DNA of 64,000 bases, from the NCBI RefSeq assembly GCF_024298865.1, contig NZ_CP101161.1:2067227-2131226 (forward strand), in the 5' to 3' direction. The translations under genes and the position numbers were made by a program. Each line of letters opens with the position of its first letter. Position 1 is the stretch's first letter. Shown piece after piece: positions 40,930-50,134 of this stretch. The stretch is from Halorarius halobius (GTDB taxonomy: Archaea; Halobacteriota; Halobacteria; Halobacteriales; Haloarculaceae). The notes below the pieces were generated by a model. It was not told where the DNA came from. It searched no databases and was given only the letters and a program-made list of their open reading frames with translations.

Positions 40930-42126
40930 TCAGAACCCCTCCTTGAGATACGGCGACGCCTCGGGGAACAGCGCGTCGAGCGTCTCGACGGTGGCGGCGT
41001 CGGCGTCGAGTTCGCCCGCCCGTGCCAGCGTCGACGCCGTCCGGTAGCCACAGACCAACTGCGAGAGTGCGCCCACCTCCAGCGCGGCGTCGGCGGCGCC
41101 GTCGGCCGTCTCGCAGGTCGCCGTGCCGTCGGTCACCGCCAGCACGTAGCGGCCCGCAACCGAATCGAGTAGCGGGTCCGACACGTCGAGGACGACGCGG
41201 CCGTCGGCGGGGTACGACAGCGCCGACAGCGTTGCGGGCACGTCCACGAGACGGAGCATCGGGCCGGCCTTCAGTTCGCAGTCGACCTCGGCGGGGTCGT
41301 CGACGCGGTCCAGCAGTCCGGGGTCGGGCGCGGTGGTGAACTCCACGGTGTGGACCTGCGAGTCGTGGTCCGCGAGGAAGCGGACGACGTGGCCGAACGC
41401 CTCGAAGTCGACCGCGCCCAGCTCCTCGACGCGGAGCGTGCGGTCGCCCCACTCGCCGGTGACGCGGTAGACGAGGTACGCGCGGGGCCGGTCGTCGTCG
41501 AACCAGGCGTAGACGAACGGGTCGGTGTCCCACGAGCGGACCACCCGCTCTGTCCACCAGTCTTCGGTGCGGTCGACCGCGAGTTCGTGGCCCGCGACCG
41601 CGGCCTCGTGGACGGCATCCAGCGGCTCCCAGTCGCCGCGGTCCAGTTGTCGCCACGTACCGGCTGGGTCGCTCGCGGCACCGCGGAGGTCCGCCGGCGC
41701 CGCGGACCACTCCAGATATCGGTTGCAGGTCGCCCAGCCGAACTGCCGGTAGAACGGGGCGGCGAACGGCCACAGCGCCGACAGCGGCGTCCCCTCCTCG
41801 CGGTACTCCCCGCACAGTTCGCGGAGCAACTGCTCGACGTACCCCTGCCGGCGGTGTTCCGGCAGTGTCGCGACCGTCGACACGCCGCCCATCGGCAGGC
41901 TGGCGCCGCGCAACTGCGTCGTGAACTCGTAGGAAGACAGCAGCGAGACGGGGTCGTCGCCGTCGGGTGGGTAGAGGCCACGCTGGACCCGCGGCGGCTC
42001 CGGGCGGTCGTCGTCCGCCAGCGTGTCCTCGACGCCCGGGCCGGCGGTCGGCTGGAAGGCGTACTGGACGTAGCGGGCGAACAGTTCCTCGCCCGCCTCG
42101 TCGTCTGGGATGGGGCGGTACTCCAT
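40930..42126 (-). CDS. Eis-like GNAT acetyltransferase
   Basis: A 398-residue protein with the three-part architecture of Eis/enhanced intracellular survival proteins: a first GNAT domain with VSTVATLPEHRRQGYVEQLL (about 81-100), a second GNAT-like domain (about 165-290) and a C-terminal sterol-carrier-protein-like domain (about 295-398). The C-terminal residue is Phe, consistent with Eis-type enzymes in which the terminal carboxylate is catalytic. The natural substrate is unknown. TATA-like CTTTTACCG on the minus strand near 42147-42156 gives a leaderless start. Confidence 0.83.
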   Translation of the reverse strand: MEYRPIPDDEAGEELFARYVQYAFQPTAGPGVEDTLADDDRPEPPRVQRGLYPPDGDDPVSLLSSYEFTTQLRGASLPMGGVSTVATLPEHRRQGYVEQLLRELCGEYREEGTPLSALWPFAAPFYRQFGWATCNRYLEWSAAPADLRGAASDPAGTWRQLDRGDWEPLDAVHEAAVAGHELAVDRTEDWWTERVVRSWDTDPFVYAWFDDDRPRAYLVYRVTGEWGDRTLRVEELGAVDFEAFGHVVRFLADHDSQVHTVEFTTAPDPGLLDRVDDPAEVDCELKAGPMLRLVDVPATLSALSYPADGRVVLDVSDPLLDSVAGRYVLAVTDGTATCETADGAADAALEVGALSQLVCGYRTASTLARAGELDADAATVETLDALFPEASPYLKEGF

Positions 42127-42236
42127 ACGCCCGGGTCAGCCCCGGCGGTAAAAGACCCGTCGAGGGTGTGCCAGTCGTTCACTCGCTCGCATCCCGCGAC
42201 CGGTGGATTCACCGTCGCTCGCTCCCAACGACCGGT

Positions 42237-42452
42237 ATGTCACTGGCGAGCGGCGTAGACGTACCCGACTGGGCGAAGGCCGCCGGACTGCTGGCGGCGA
42301 CGGTCGCGCTCGCCGGCGTCGCTGACTTCGCGCTCACGCGAGCGGGCTACGAGGCGCTGGCGGCGCTGGCGTGGGCGGCGGGCTACGGCGGCGCGGTGGT
42401 CGTCGTCTGGGCCGTCTGGCTCCGCGACATGGAGTTCGAGCCGGGCGGGTAA
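42237..42452 (+). CDS. small two-helix membrane protein
   Basis: A 71-residue protein with two hydrophobic helices (about 15-35 and 42-60) and an acidic end MEFEPGG. It has no recognised family. It is followed 40 bases later by another small membrane protein gene with its own TATA-like ATTAAGAG; the two need not be co-transcribed. Confidence 0.55.
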   Translation: MSLASGVDVPDWAKAAGLLAATVALAGVADFALTRAGYEALAALAWAAGYGGAVVVVWAVWLRDMEFEPGG

Positions 42453-42492
42453 CGGAACCATTAAGAGCCGAACGCCGCCATCTCGAACAAGG

Positions 42493-42750
42493 ATGTTCGC
42501 CGTACCGCTCCAGGTCATCGACAACTTCCTGCTCCAGTTCAACGCGGGGCAGGTCATCTTCGCACTCTTCATCGTCTCGGTGCTGGGAGTGTTGCCGCTG
42601 AAATCGATGAAGGTGATGGGCCTGAACCTCGTCGCCTTCGGCCTGCTGTTCCTGATGACGCCGTCGCAGGTCCAGCCGATACATTTCAAGTTCCTCGGCC
42701 TCGCCCTGCTGTTCGTCGGCCCGCTTCTGGTCGTCTCGTCCCGTCGCTGA
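42493..42750 (+). CDS. small membrane protein, probably conserved in haloarchaea
   Basis: An 85-residue protein with two or three hydrophobic segments (about 18-38, 42-60 and 66-82) and the polar spacer PLKSMKVMG. It has no known function. CCATTAAGAG near 42460-42469 fits a TATA box about 27 bases before the ATG. It is convergent with the HAD phosphatase gene. Confidence 0.68.
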   Translation: MFAVPLQVIDNFLLQFNAGQVIFALFIVSVLGVLPLKSMKVMGLNLVAFGLLFLMTPSQVQPIHFKFLGLALLFVGPLLVVSSRR

Positions 42751-42757
42751 CCCGGCT

Positions 42758-43426
42758 TCAGTTCTCGCCCGCTATCGTCCGTATCTCCTCTAACCCCTGG
42801 AGTTCGTACTCCGGGCTCCGGTCCGGCTCCACGTCGGCGTTGTGCTCCCGCCGGAGGAACGCCGCGTCCAGCCCGGCGGCGTGGGCCGCCTCGACGTCGT
42901 GGGGGCTGTCGCCGACGTACAGCGCCCGCGTCGCGTCCAGAGCGTCCAGCGCCCGTTCGAGATAGTGGGGGTTCGGCTTCTTGCGGCGGAGACTCCGTAT
43001 CGTCGGCGGTCGCCCGTGGACGCTCTCGAAGGCGGGGAGCCGGTCGCCGAACGTCTCGACGACGTGCTCGAGGGTCGCCTGCTGGTTCGTCGAGACGACG
43101 CCCAGCGGCCGGTCGAGCGCCGCGAGCGCGTCGACGTCGTCGTACAGGCGCTTCTCGCCGGCGTCGATGGCCCGCCGCTGAACCCGCGAGCAGTGTTCGT
43201 CGCGGGCCCGCCAGAACGCCTCCGGGTCGACGCCGTAGCGGTCCGCGACCGCCTGCACCTGTTCGGGACTCACGCCGTACACCAACTCGCGCACGTCCTC
43301 GGCGTCGGGGTCGGCGCCGACGGCGGCAAAGGCTTCGCGGACGGCGTCGTGGAACCGCTCGCGGTCCCCGGGGTCGACCCTGAGCAGGACGCCGTCGTGG
43401 TCGAACAGGAGAGCGTCGTACGTCAT
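42758..43426 (-). CDS. HAD-superfamily phosphatase
   Basis: A 222-residue haloacid-dehalogenase-type hydrolase. Motif I is FDHDGVLL (His in the middle, Asp9 nucleophile, Asp11 acid/base), motif II is in GVVSTNQQ, motif III lysine is in RKKPNPHY and motif IV is GDSPHDVEAA. The helical cap between motif I and II (about 20-95) is the C1 type seen in phosphoglycolate-phosphatase-like enzymes. The substrate is unknown. Confidence 0.9.
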   Translation of the reverse strand: MTYDALLFDHDGVLLRVDPGDRERFHDAVREAFAAVGADPDAEDVRELVYGVSPEQVQAVADRYGVDPEAFWRARDEHCSRVQRRAIDAGEKRLYDDVDALAALDRPLGVVSTNQQATLEHVVETFGDRLPAFESVHGRPPTIRSLRRKKPNPHYLERALDALDATRALYVGDSPHDVEAAHAAGLDAAFLRREHNADVEPDRSPEYELQGLEEIRTIAGEN

Positions 43427-43457
43427 CGGCGGAGAGTCGGTCCCGTTCCAGGAGAAC

Positions 43458-43760
43458 CTATCGGTACAGCGAGAGATATATCATCGCGAAGCCGACGGAG
43501 AAGGGGACGGTCTCGGCGATCTGGAACCAGAGGAAGGAGCCGCCGGGCTCGACGCCGCCCGCGACGAGCAGTTGGGTGTTGAGGTTCGTCACGGCGACGC
43601 CCATGCTGATGAACGCGAACCCGACGAACGCGTACTGGAGGCGTTCGCTCCCGTTCTTCCGGTACGCCTGGAAACTGATGACCGTCAGCCCGAGCGAGAG
43701 ACCGAAGAGGACCAGCCGCATCAGACCCAGAAACAGCCCGGCGATGGAGACGGATACCAT
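43458..43760 (-). CDS. DUF7521-type small membrane protein
   Basis: A 100-residue protein with three or four hydrophobic helices and the conserved-looking FQAYRKNGSERLQYAFVGFAFISMG stretch (about 31-54) of a haloarchaeal family I associate with DUF7521. Genes of this type usually lie beside a winged-helix regulator, as here. TATA-like GAACTAAG (minus strand, near 43784-43792) gives a separate leaderless promoter 50 bases after the regulator gene. No function is known. Confidence 0.72.
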   Translation of the reverse strand: MVSVSIAGLFLGLMRLVLFGLSLGLTVISFQAYRKNGSERLQYAFVGFAFISMGVAVTNLNTQLLVAGGVEPGGSFLWFQIAETVPFSVGFAMIYLSLYR

Positions 43761-43813
43761 ACGGGATGGCCCCCGTCCGAGGGGCTTAGTTCATTCGCCA
43801 GCGACCGGCGGCG

Positions 43814-44164
43814 TCACTCGCCCGCGAGTTCGTCCCACAGCGTGGTGAACCGGTCGGGGACGTTCTCCTTCCGGTAGATGCGGACCTTGTACTCGTCGTC
43901 CTCCAGCGTGATGACCGTCGAGTCGAAGTTGCACTTGTACACGTTGTAGTGGTTGCCGTCCTCGGCGACGGCGGTCTGCTCGCTGACGAGGTCGTGTTCC
44001 TGGAGCAGTTCCAGCCGCCGGTAGATGGTCGGTAGCGACATGTCGCACTCCTCGGCCAGCTCCTTCGCCGAGCGCGGCTCCCGCGAGATGGCGGCCAGCA
44101 CGGTTCTGGCGCTCTCGTCGCCGATGGTGTTCAGTACCTCCTCGATGGGGCGCTCGTCGTCCAC
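43814..44164 (-). CDS. winged-helix regulator of the ArsR/MarR type
   Basis: A 116-residue protein. IGDESARTVLAAISREPRSAKELAEECDMSLPTIYRRLELLQEHDLV forms a classic winged helix (about 10-60), followed by an effector-like beta segment with NHYNVYKCNFDSTVI. GTG at 44164 is chosen because AGAAAACGCT (minus strand, 44191-44200) then acts as TATA at leaderless spacing; a GTG 18 codons further up gives an Arg-rich extension without support. It pairs with the DUF7521-type gene. Confidence 0.78.
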   Translation of the reverse strand: MDDERPIEEVLNTIGDESARTVLAAISREPRSAKELAEECDMSLPTIYRRLELLQEHDLVSEQTAVAEDGNHYNVYKCNFDSTVITLEDDEYKVRIYRKENVPDRFTTLWDELAGE

Positions 44165-44234
44165 ACCGGGGTATGTGAGTGGTCGCTCAAAGCGTTTTCT
44201 GCTCCGACGGACGGCCACCGGAGCAGGTCGGGCG

Positions 44235-45878
44235 TCACTCCGACACGAAGTAGGTGAGGTACGTCACCTCACCGGCCGTGTTCCGCACCTCGAACGTGAG
44301 GACGAGCATCCCCTCGAACGCGTTCCCCTGACTGTAGAGGTCGTCGTCGAACGCGAACCGCAGACTGACCTCATCCGTGGTGGACCCGGCCGGCCCGAGT
44401 TCACCGTTGGCGACCGGCGTCAGCGGGTCGCCCAGCGGCAGGTCGGTCACGAGCACGCCGCCGTCGGTCCGGCTGACTGTCACGTACTCGGGGTCGCTGT
44501 TCTTGTCGGGGTTCATCACGAACGACACCCGCATCTTCTCTATCGTCCACGCGGTGTCGTCCTCGTTCTGGAAGGTTGCGGTCAGCGTCGTCTTCGTCTC
44601 GGCCTCGGCACCGACGTACCGGAGGTTGCCGTTCCTGGGGTTGATGTCCTTCAGGTCGCCCGTCGGCTGGCGGGCGTTGTCGGCCACCGGGAGCGCCGCG
44701 TACGTCACCACGAACTCGGGGCTGTCCTCCCCGGGGTCGAGGACGTTGTCGGCGTCGGGGTCGTAGAACGCCCGGACGCTGATGGAGGCGTTGTCGACGG
44801 GGTCGACGGTGATAGTCGCACGGCCGTCCTCGTCGGTTGTGGCGGGGGTGTCCCCGACGAACACCGCGTCCCCGCTCGTTATCTCGAAGGAGACGGGTCG
44901 GCCCGCTACTGGGGCGTTGAACGCGTCGCGCAGTTCCACGGTGACGTCGGTACCGCCCGGCTGAATCGCGGGCGCGGCCGGACCAACCCTCGTCAGATAG
45001 GCGGGCCCGTCGGTGGCGTCGCCGCCGTCCACGCTCACCTGCGAGAGCCACAACTCGTACGTCCGGGTGCCGTCGAGCGTGATTTCGACCGGGCCGTCGC
45101 AGGGCTCGTCGGCCGGCCCGCCGGTCGTACAGACGACGCTCACGACGTTGCCGCCGGCCGACTGGAGTTCGTCCGCGAGGACGTGCCGTTCCCACGTCTC
45201 CTGTGAGAGGTTCGTGTGGAGGCTGACGACGATGTCACTCCCGTCGCCCGTGACGGCGACCCGCTGGGCCGGGTAGCTGAGCGGCGTCGCGGTCATCGTC
45301 ACGCTCCGCGTCGAACTCTCGGAGACGCTCCCCGCGAGTAGCGTCAGCGAGATGCGGTCGCCGGCGACGACGTTGCCCCGGTCGAACACCGCGGTAGCGT
45401 CCTCGTCGGCGTTGTACAGCACGCCGTGCTCGTAGTGGGTCGTCGGCGCGGCCCGGTACTCGTTGTAGTTGGGGGTGTACGTCAGCGTCGTCGTTTCCTC
45501 GCTCCAGGTGCCGTCGAGGAACTCACCCGTCTCGGGGTTCACTGCCGCGAGGTTTCGGAGTTCGACCGGGGCGGTCGCGCCGGTCGAAACGGTCCCGGCC
45601 GCCGGCCCGGGGTTGAGCAGGAACAGCCGCGGCGGGTAGCGGACGCCGGTCTCGAACGCGACGGACTCGCTCGCCCCGGTCGTCGCCGCGCGGTCGACGC
45701 TCCCGTCGAACGCCTGGAAGTCGGCCTGGACGCGGGCGTTGTGCTCGAACTCGACCTGCTGGTTGGCGGCCGGCACGCCCGCGACCTGGACGGCTGACAC
45801 CACCGAAATCACCAGCCCGAACACGAGGATAGCCCCGAGTACCTCCGAGAGGCCTCTCGTGTCTGGTATGAAACTCAT
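44235..45878 (-). CDS. large pilin-like surface protein with Ig-like domain (module B)
   Basis: A 547-residue protein. The N-terminus has a class III (type IV pilin) processing-like sequence, RGLSEVLGAILVFGLVISVVSAVQ (about residues 8-31), then a beta-rich ectodomain. Residues about 325-400 resemble a bacterial Ig-like (Big_1) domain (VELRDAFNAPVAGRPVSF, DEDGRATITV). It has several N-glycosylation sequons. It ends the PilB-PilC module and is probably the structural or tip subunit. ATG at 45878 is preferred, with a TATA-like CGCTTGATACC near 45910; an ATG at 45965, directly after the PilC stop, would add 29 residues. It is much longer than normal pilins. Confidence 0.78.
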   Translation of the reverse strand: MSFIPDTRGLSEVLGAILVFGLVISVVSAVQVAGVPAANQQVEFEHNARVQADFQAFDGSVDRAATTGASESVAFETGVRYPPRLFLLNPGPAAGTVSTGATAPVELRNLAAVNPETGEFLDGTWSEETTTLTYTPNYNEYRAAPTTHYEHGVLYNADEDATAVFDRGNVVAGDRISLTLLAGSVSESSTRSVTMTATPLSYPAQRVAVTGDGSDIVVSLHTNLSQETWERHVLADELQSAGGNVVSVVCTTGGPADEPCDGPVEITLDGTRTYELWLSQVSVDGGDATDGPAYLTRVGPAAPAIQPGGTDVTVELRDAFNAPVAGRPVSFEITSGDAVFVGDTPATTDEDGRATITVDPVDNASISVRAFYDPDADNVLDPGEDSPEFVVTYAALPVADNARQPTGDLKDINPRNGNLRYVGAEAETKTTLTATFQNEDDTAWTIEKMRVSFVMNPDKNSDPEYVTVSRTDGGVLVTDLPLGDPLTPVANGELGPAGSTTDEVSLRFAFDDDLYSQGNAFEGMLVLTFEVRNTAGEVTYLTYFVSE

Positions 45879-45965
45879 ACCGTCTGAAAGGTGCTCTGAG
45901 GTATCAAGCGTTTCTCTCACCCCGTCTGAGAGTAAGGTGGACGTACCGGGGTCGTCGCGGGGCAT

Positions 45966-48008
45966 CTATATCACCAGAAACGCCGCGAGCGTGACGACCA
46001 CCATCAGAATCGCGTACTTCAGCCCCGAGAGGGTGTCGTTGTCCGCGAGTTTTCCCGCGAGCAGGCCCGCGCCGACGCCCATGATGAGCGCGGAGTGGAA
46101 GAACACCGCCGTGTACACCGGGACGGGGACGCTGACGAACGACACCGGTAGTTCGGGGTCGCCCGGCGCGGCGGGGTCGCCGCTCACCGCGCCGACGGGC
46201 GCGAGAAAGCTCGCGTCCAGCATCACGACCACCAGCAGGTAGACGAGGAAGCCGATGACCACGACCGCGACGTACGACGACAGTTCGCGGCGGCGCGCCC
46301 GCTCCATCTTCGCGCGGTTGCGGGTGTCCTCGGCGGCGATAGCGAGCACCCGCGAGAGGTCGCCCGACGACCGGATGCCGTCCGCGAGCAGTTTCATCGT
46401 CCGGGCCAACTGCGGAACGTGGAGCCGGTTGGCGAAGGCCAGCAACGCGGCCGTGACATCGTGATTCCACGTGATGTCGTTGCGAACCGTCTCGATTTCG
46501 CTGGCGACGACTCCCTCCGACCACCGAGCGACGAGCCCGAGCGCGTCGGTCAGCGGGATGCCCATCTTGTTGGCGCTCGAGAGAACGTTGAGCGTGTCGG
46601 GGAACCGGCGGGCTATCTCGGTCTCGCGGCGGCGCTTCATCTCGTGGAACAGGGTCAACGGCACCGCGACGACGAGGAACGGCACCACCGCGAGCCCGAC
46701 CGTCGTCCGCACCGGGTCCGCGAGCATCGCGGCCAGCGAAGGGACGACAGCGCCCGTCGCCACGAACACGGCCGCGGTGACGAGCGCCAGCGGCATCGTC
46801 ACCACTAGCGACAGCAGGGGGTTCGCCTCGATGGACGGAAGGGGGTCCGACAGCAGGTCCCGTACGCGGAGCCGGCGCTGACGGCCCGCGTACGCGGTCA
46901 GCCGCTCGTCCGGGTCGTCGTCGTCCTGCTCGGGCGGCGTCGGGCGGTCGTACTCGACGACGTCGGGCACCGACCGCACCTGCTCGAACGGCTGGCTGAG
47001 CACGTCGACGAGCACGAGGAACGCGACCATCGCCAGCGGGATGACGAGGTAGACGAGCGTGGTTATCTGCGGGACGACGCCCCCACCGATGAGGCTGATG
47101 ACGACCAGCGTCACGATGAGAAACAGCGGCGCGGCGACGAAGCCGACGATGAACACCTCGGCCAGAAGCGACAGCGTCTCGAGGAACTCCTCCTGCTCCT
47201 CCTCGGCCTCCCTGAGATACGTCTCCGCCTCGGTCTCGAAGAACGCCGTCACGTCCGCGCCCGAGTCGAGCACGCCGATGAGGTCGTCGAGGAACTGCTC
47301 GAAGTTCTCGCTGGGCGTGAGGTTCCGGGCGTTCTGGAGGGCGGTGTAGATGTCGCTCCCGAACAGGTCGACGTCGGTGACTATCATCTCGAACTCGTGT
47401 GCCACCTCGCCGTACACGTCGTCGGCGTCGGCGAGCGAGCGCATGATCTCCACCAGTCCCATCCCGCCGTGACTGAGTGCGTACATGTAGACGATGGCGT
47501 GCGGCAGGACGATGTCGATGTTCTGTCGTCGGGCGGAGACGACCGTCGTCGGGTAGTAGTAACGGCCGACCCAGGCGCCGGCCCCCGCCAACCCACCGAG
47601 CAGGAGTGTCAGCACCCCGCCGCCCACCAGCGTCTTGTTCGCCGCGAGGACGGTGACGACGCCACCGCCGAGCCCCGAGACGGGGGCGGTGAGCGCTTCG
47701 AAGGCGCCCAGCGCCGCAAGCTGTGAGGCGACCAGCAGGCCCACCAGTCCGCCGACGAGGGCGGCCACCAGCGCGTACCGCAGGGTGTCAGCGAGATACT
47801 CGTCGTACGTCGCCCCCATGCGGGCCTGGTTGAGGCTCCGCTGGACCCGCCGGTAGTTCCGCGGGCGCAGTTTGAAGTACGTGCGTATCCGGCCGTACTC
47901 CTCGTGGAGCCGCCGGCGCTCGTCGTCGTCGATGGGGCGCTCGGTGGCGACGTGCTCGATGCCGTACTCCGTCGGCGGCCCCTCGACGACGTCGTCGAAC
48001 TCAGTCAT
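45966..48008 (-). CDS. archaeal PilC/TadC-type pilus membrane protein (module B)
   Basis: A 680-residue polytopic platform protein with two type II secretion F (T2SSF) domains (about 145-310 and 420-590), each with the conserved pattern LPHAIVYMYALSHGG / FPDTLNVLSSANKMG. Multiple helices include a C-terminal pair. It works with the PilB ATPase encoded immediately upstream, overlapping by 8 bases. This long, two-domain form is typical of haloarchaeal PilC. ATG at 48008 is chosen over an upstream in-frame ATG. Confidence 0.86.
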   Translation of the reverse strand: MTEFDDVVEGPPTEYGIEHVATERPIDDDERRRLHEEYGRIRTYFKLRPRNYRRVQRSLNQARMGATYDEYLADTLRYALVAALVGGLVGLLVASQLAALGAFEALTAPVSGLGGGVVTVLAANKTLVGGGVLTLLLGGLAGAGAWVGRYYYPTTVVSARRQNIDIVLPHAIVYMYALSHGGMGLVEIMRSLADADDVYGEVAHEFEMIVTDVDLFGSDIYTALQNARNLTPSENFEQFLDDLIGVLDSGADVTAFFETEAETYLREAEEEQEEFLETLSLLAEVFIVGFVAAPLFLIVTLVVISLIGGGVVPQITTLVYLVIPLAMVAFLVLVDVLSQPFEQVRSVPDVVEYDRPTPPEQDDDDPDERLTAYAGRQRRLRVRDLLSDPLPSIEANPLLSLVVTMPLALVTAAVFVATGAVVPSLAAMLADPVRTTVGLAVVPFLVVAVPLTLFHEMKRRRETEIARRFPDTLNVLSSANKMGIPLTDALGLVARWSEGVVASEIETVRNDITWNHDVTAALLAFANRLHVPQLARTMKLLADGIRSSGDLSRVLAIAAEDTRNRAKMERARRRELSSYVAVVVIGFLVYLLVVVMLDASFLAPVGAVSGDPAAPGDPELPVSFVSVPVPVYTAVFFHSALIMGVGAGLLAGKLADNDTLSGLKYAILMVVVTLAAFLVI

Positions 48009-49995
48009 CGACGCCCTCCGCGGTGGCATCCCCGGAGGCGTCGCTCACCCCGTGCTGTGGCGGGCCGTCGTCCGCGGCCGCCGCCTCCGCCGCCCGGACG
48101 ACCTGTTCCCAGGTTCGCCGGCCGGCGGGCGTGTCGACGTCCGCGTCCTCGGTGTCGCTCGCGTGGTCTCCCGCGAGCAGGTCGTCCACGTCGAGGCTCC
48201 CACTCTCGATGGCCCCCAGCACGTACTCGGGGTCCTTCGCGTACATGTGGACGGTGCCCGCCACGTCCGCATAGCGGGTTATGTCGCCCTCGACCAGATG
48301 CGCCAGCACGCGCTCGCGGCGCGCGAGTTCGACCAGCAGTCGCTCCTCGGACCAGCCGCGGTCGTGGGCTATCTCCGCGAGCACCGCCGAGTCGCCGACG
48401 CGCTCGTGGTGGTCGGCCGCGGGGTTCCACTCGAATATCGGCGCCACGCCGATGTCGGTCGGGTCGGTCGGGTCCGCGGACAGTTCGTACACGCCGGCGT
48501 TCCGGCGGACCCGACGGTCGCCGATGAACGTCTGTCGCTGGATGGAGACGATGTCGAGGTCCTGGAGCATCTGGGTCGGCACCGACAGCGGCGGGTTCTG
48601 CAGGCGGCTCAACACCGTCTCGATGGAGTCGGCGTGGATGGTCGTGTAGGCGGTGTGGCCCGTCCCCATCGCCTGGAAGAACGTCAGGGCGACGTTCTGT
48701 TCGGTGCGTATCTCCCCGACCAGCAGATACTCGGGGCGCTGGCGGAGCGCGGCCTGCAGGAGGTTGTACATCGACACCTCGCCCCGGCCCTCGCCGGAGG
48801 CCGACGACCGCGTCACCGACTGCACCCAGTTGTCGTGCGGGAGGTCGATTTCGCGCGTGTCCTCGATGGTGACTACCTTCGAGGCCGGCGGGATGAAGAA
48901 GGACACCGCGTTCATCGACGTGGTCTTACCGGAGCCGGTGCCGCCAGCGAACACCAGCGACTTGTTGTTCTCGATGGCGAGCCAGAAGTACGCCATCTGC
49001 TCGACGGAGAACGTGTTCCAGTTCACCAAATCGACCGGCGTGTACGGGATGTCGGCGAACTTCCGGATGGTGAAGTTCGACCCGCGGGTCGACACCTCGC
49101 CGCCCTGGGTCAACTGGATGCGGGAGCCGTCGGGCAGGGAGGCGTCGACCAGCGGGTTCGACACCGACAGCTGTTTGCCGGCCTGCTGGGCCAGCCGGAC
49201 GGTGAAGGAGTTGAGCCGTCGCTTCCCGAACGAGACGTTCGTCCGCAGGTCGCGGTACTCGCGGTGGTAGACGTACACCGGCACGTCGATGCCGTCACAG
49301 GAGACGTCCTCGATGTCCCGGTCGCGCATGATGGGGTCGATGGGGCCGTAGTGGACGAAGTCGCGCCGGAGGTAGTACAGCAGTTTCTGGAGCGTGCCCG
49401 CCTCGACGGTGGCGGCGTGCTCCTCGATGAGTCCCGTCGCGCTCTCGATGAACGCGCGCTCCCGCTCGGCCGGGCCGTCCTCGTCGAACTCGAAGTACAT
49501 CAGCGAGTTGCGAAGCAGGGTCAGCAGGTCCTGCCGGACGTACTCCTCGAACGTGTCGAGCGTCGGTTCCGAGATGTGGTAGCGGTACTCGCGGGCCTGC
49601 TCGTCGTAGAGGATGCTGACGTACGCGAACGGCTCGTTCACCCAGTAGCGCGTCACCTCCGTGCCGTCGTCGAGATACGAGAAATCGAAGAACGACTCGG
49701 CGATGAACTCGTCGGTGGGCCTCTCGACCGGCCCCGGGACGTGGTCCTCCTCGAACGCCGCCCGGACCTCCCGACGCACCCGTGCCGGCGTGTCCTCGCC
49801 CGCGAACGGGTCGGTCGCCGTCTCGTCGTCCCCGTGGGCCGAACGGCCCCCGGCGATACGGCGGATGGCCGGTCGAACCGACCGGTCGCTCCCCGCTCCC
49901 GGGGTCGCGTCGACGTCCCGTTCCGCCGCGTCGATGCGGCGGACGGCACCACGGACCTGCTGTTCCGCCTCCGTCGTCTCGTTATTATCGCTCAT
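48001..49995 (-). CDS. PilB-type secretion/pilus assembly ATPase (module B)
   Basis: A 664-residue type II/IV secretion-system ATPase (GspE/PilB family, archaeal branch). The acidic N-terminal region (1-100) precedes an N-terminal domain and the RecA-like motor with Walker A FAGGTGSGKTTS (about residues 363-374), IEDTREIDLPHDN (Asp box), Walker B LLVGEIRTEQ and the His box GTGHTAYTTIHADS. It drives pilin polymerisation with the PilC encoded next. There is a long 3' Ala/Asp-rich tail. It has its own AT-rich promoter region upstream. Confidence 0.9.
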   Translation of the reverse strand: MSDNNETTEAEQQVRGAVRRIDAAERDVDATPGAGSDRSVRPAIRRIAGGRSAHGDDETATDPFAGEDTPARVRREVRAAFEEDHVPGPVERPTDEFIAESFFDFSYLDDGTEVTRYWVNEPFAYVSILYDEQAREYRYHISEPTLDTFEEYVRQDLLTLLRNSLMYFEFDEDGPAERERAFIESATGLIEEHAATVEAGTLQKLLYYLRRDFVHYGPIDPIMRDRDIEDVSCDGIDVPVYVYHREYRDLRTNVSFGKRRLNSFTVRLAQQAGKQLSVSNPLVDASLPDGSRIQLTQGGEVSTRGSNFTIRKFADIPYTPVDLVNWNTFSVEQMAYFWLAIENNKSLVFAGGTGSGKTTSMNAVSFFIPPASKVVTIEDTREIDLPHDNWVQSVTRSSASGEGRGEVSMYNLLQAALRQRPEYLLVGEIRTEQNVALTFFQAMGTGHTAYTTIHADSIETVLSRLQNPPLSVPTQMLQDLDIVSIQRQTFIGDRRVRRNAGVYELSADPTDPTDIGVAPIFEWNPAADHHERVGDSAVLAEIAHDRGWSEERLLVELARRERVLAHLVEGDITRYADVAGTVHMYAKDPEYVLGAIESGSLDVDDLLAGDHASDTEDADVDTPAGRRTWEQVVRAAEAAAADDGPPQHGVSDASGDATAEGVDD

Positions 49996-50134
49996 CTTAT
50001 ACTCCAGATTCGGCCGTCCGCCGCAGGTGCGACTACGCGTGACTGCTTGCGGGCGGATGAATATGGACAGATGTACGTTCTCTTAGATACTAAGTATTTC
50101 TATGATTGTTGTCGTTTGACGGCTCGACGCCACC
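49996..50134. promoter_or_regulatory. AT-rich promoter region between pilus modules, with a dyad
   Basis: In a strongly GC-rich window, bases about 50056-50118 are conspicuously AT-rich. They contain the inverted repeat CTTAG-ATA-CTAAG (50082-50094) and TATA-like sequences on the minus strand (AAATACTTAG, ATATTCATC), 60-100 bases upstream of the module B pilB start. This implies regulated expression with a leader for module B. The final bases are downstream of the module A pilin-like gene. Confidence 0.5.
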
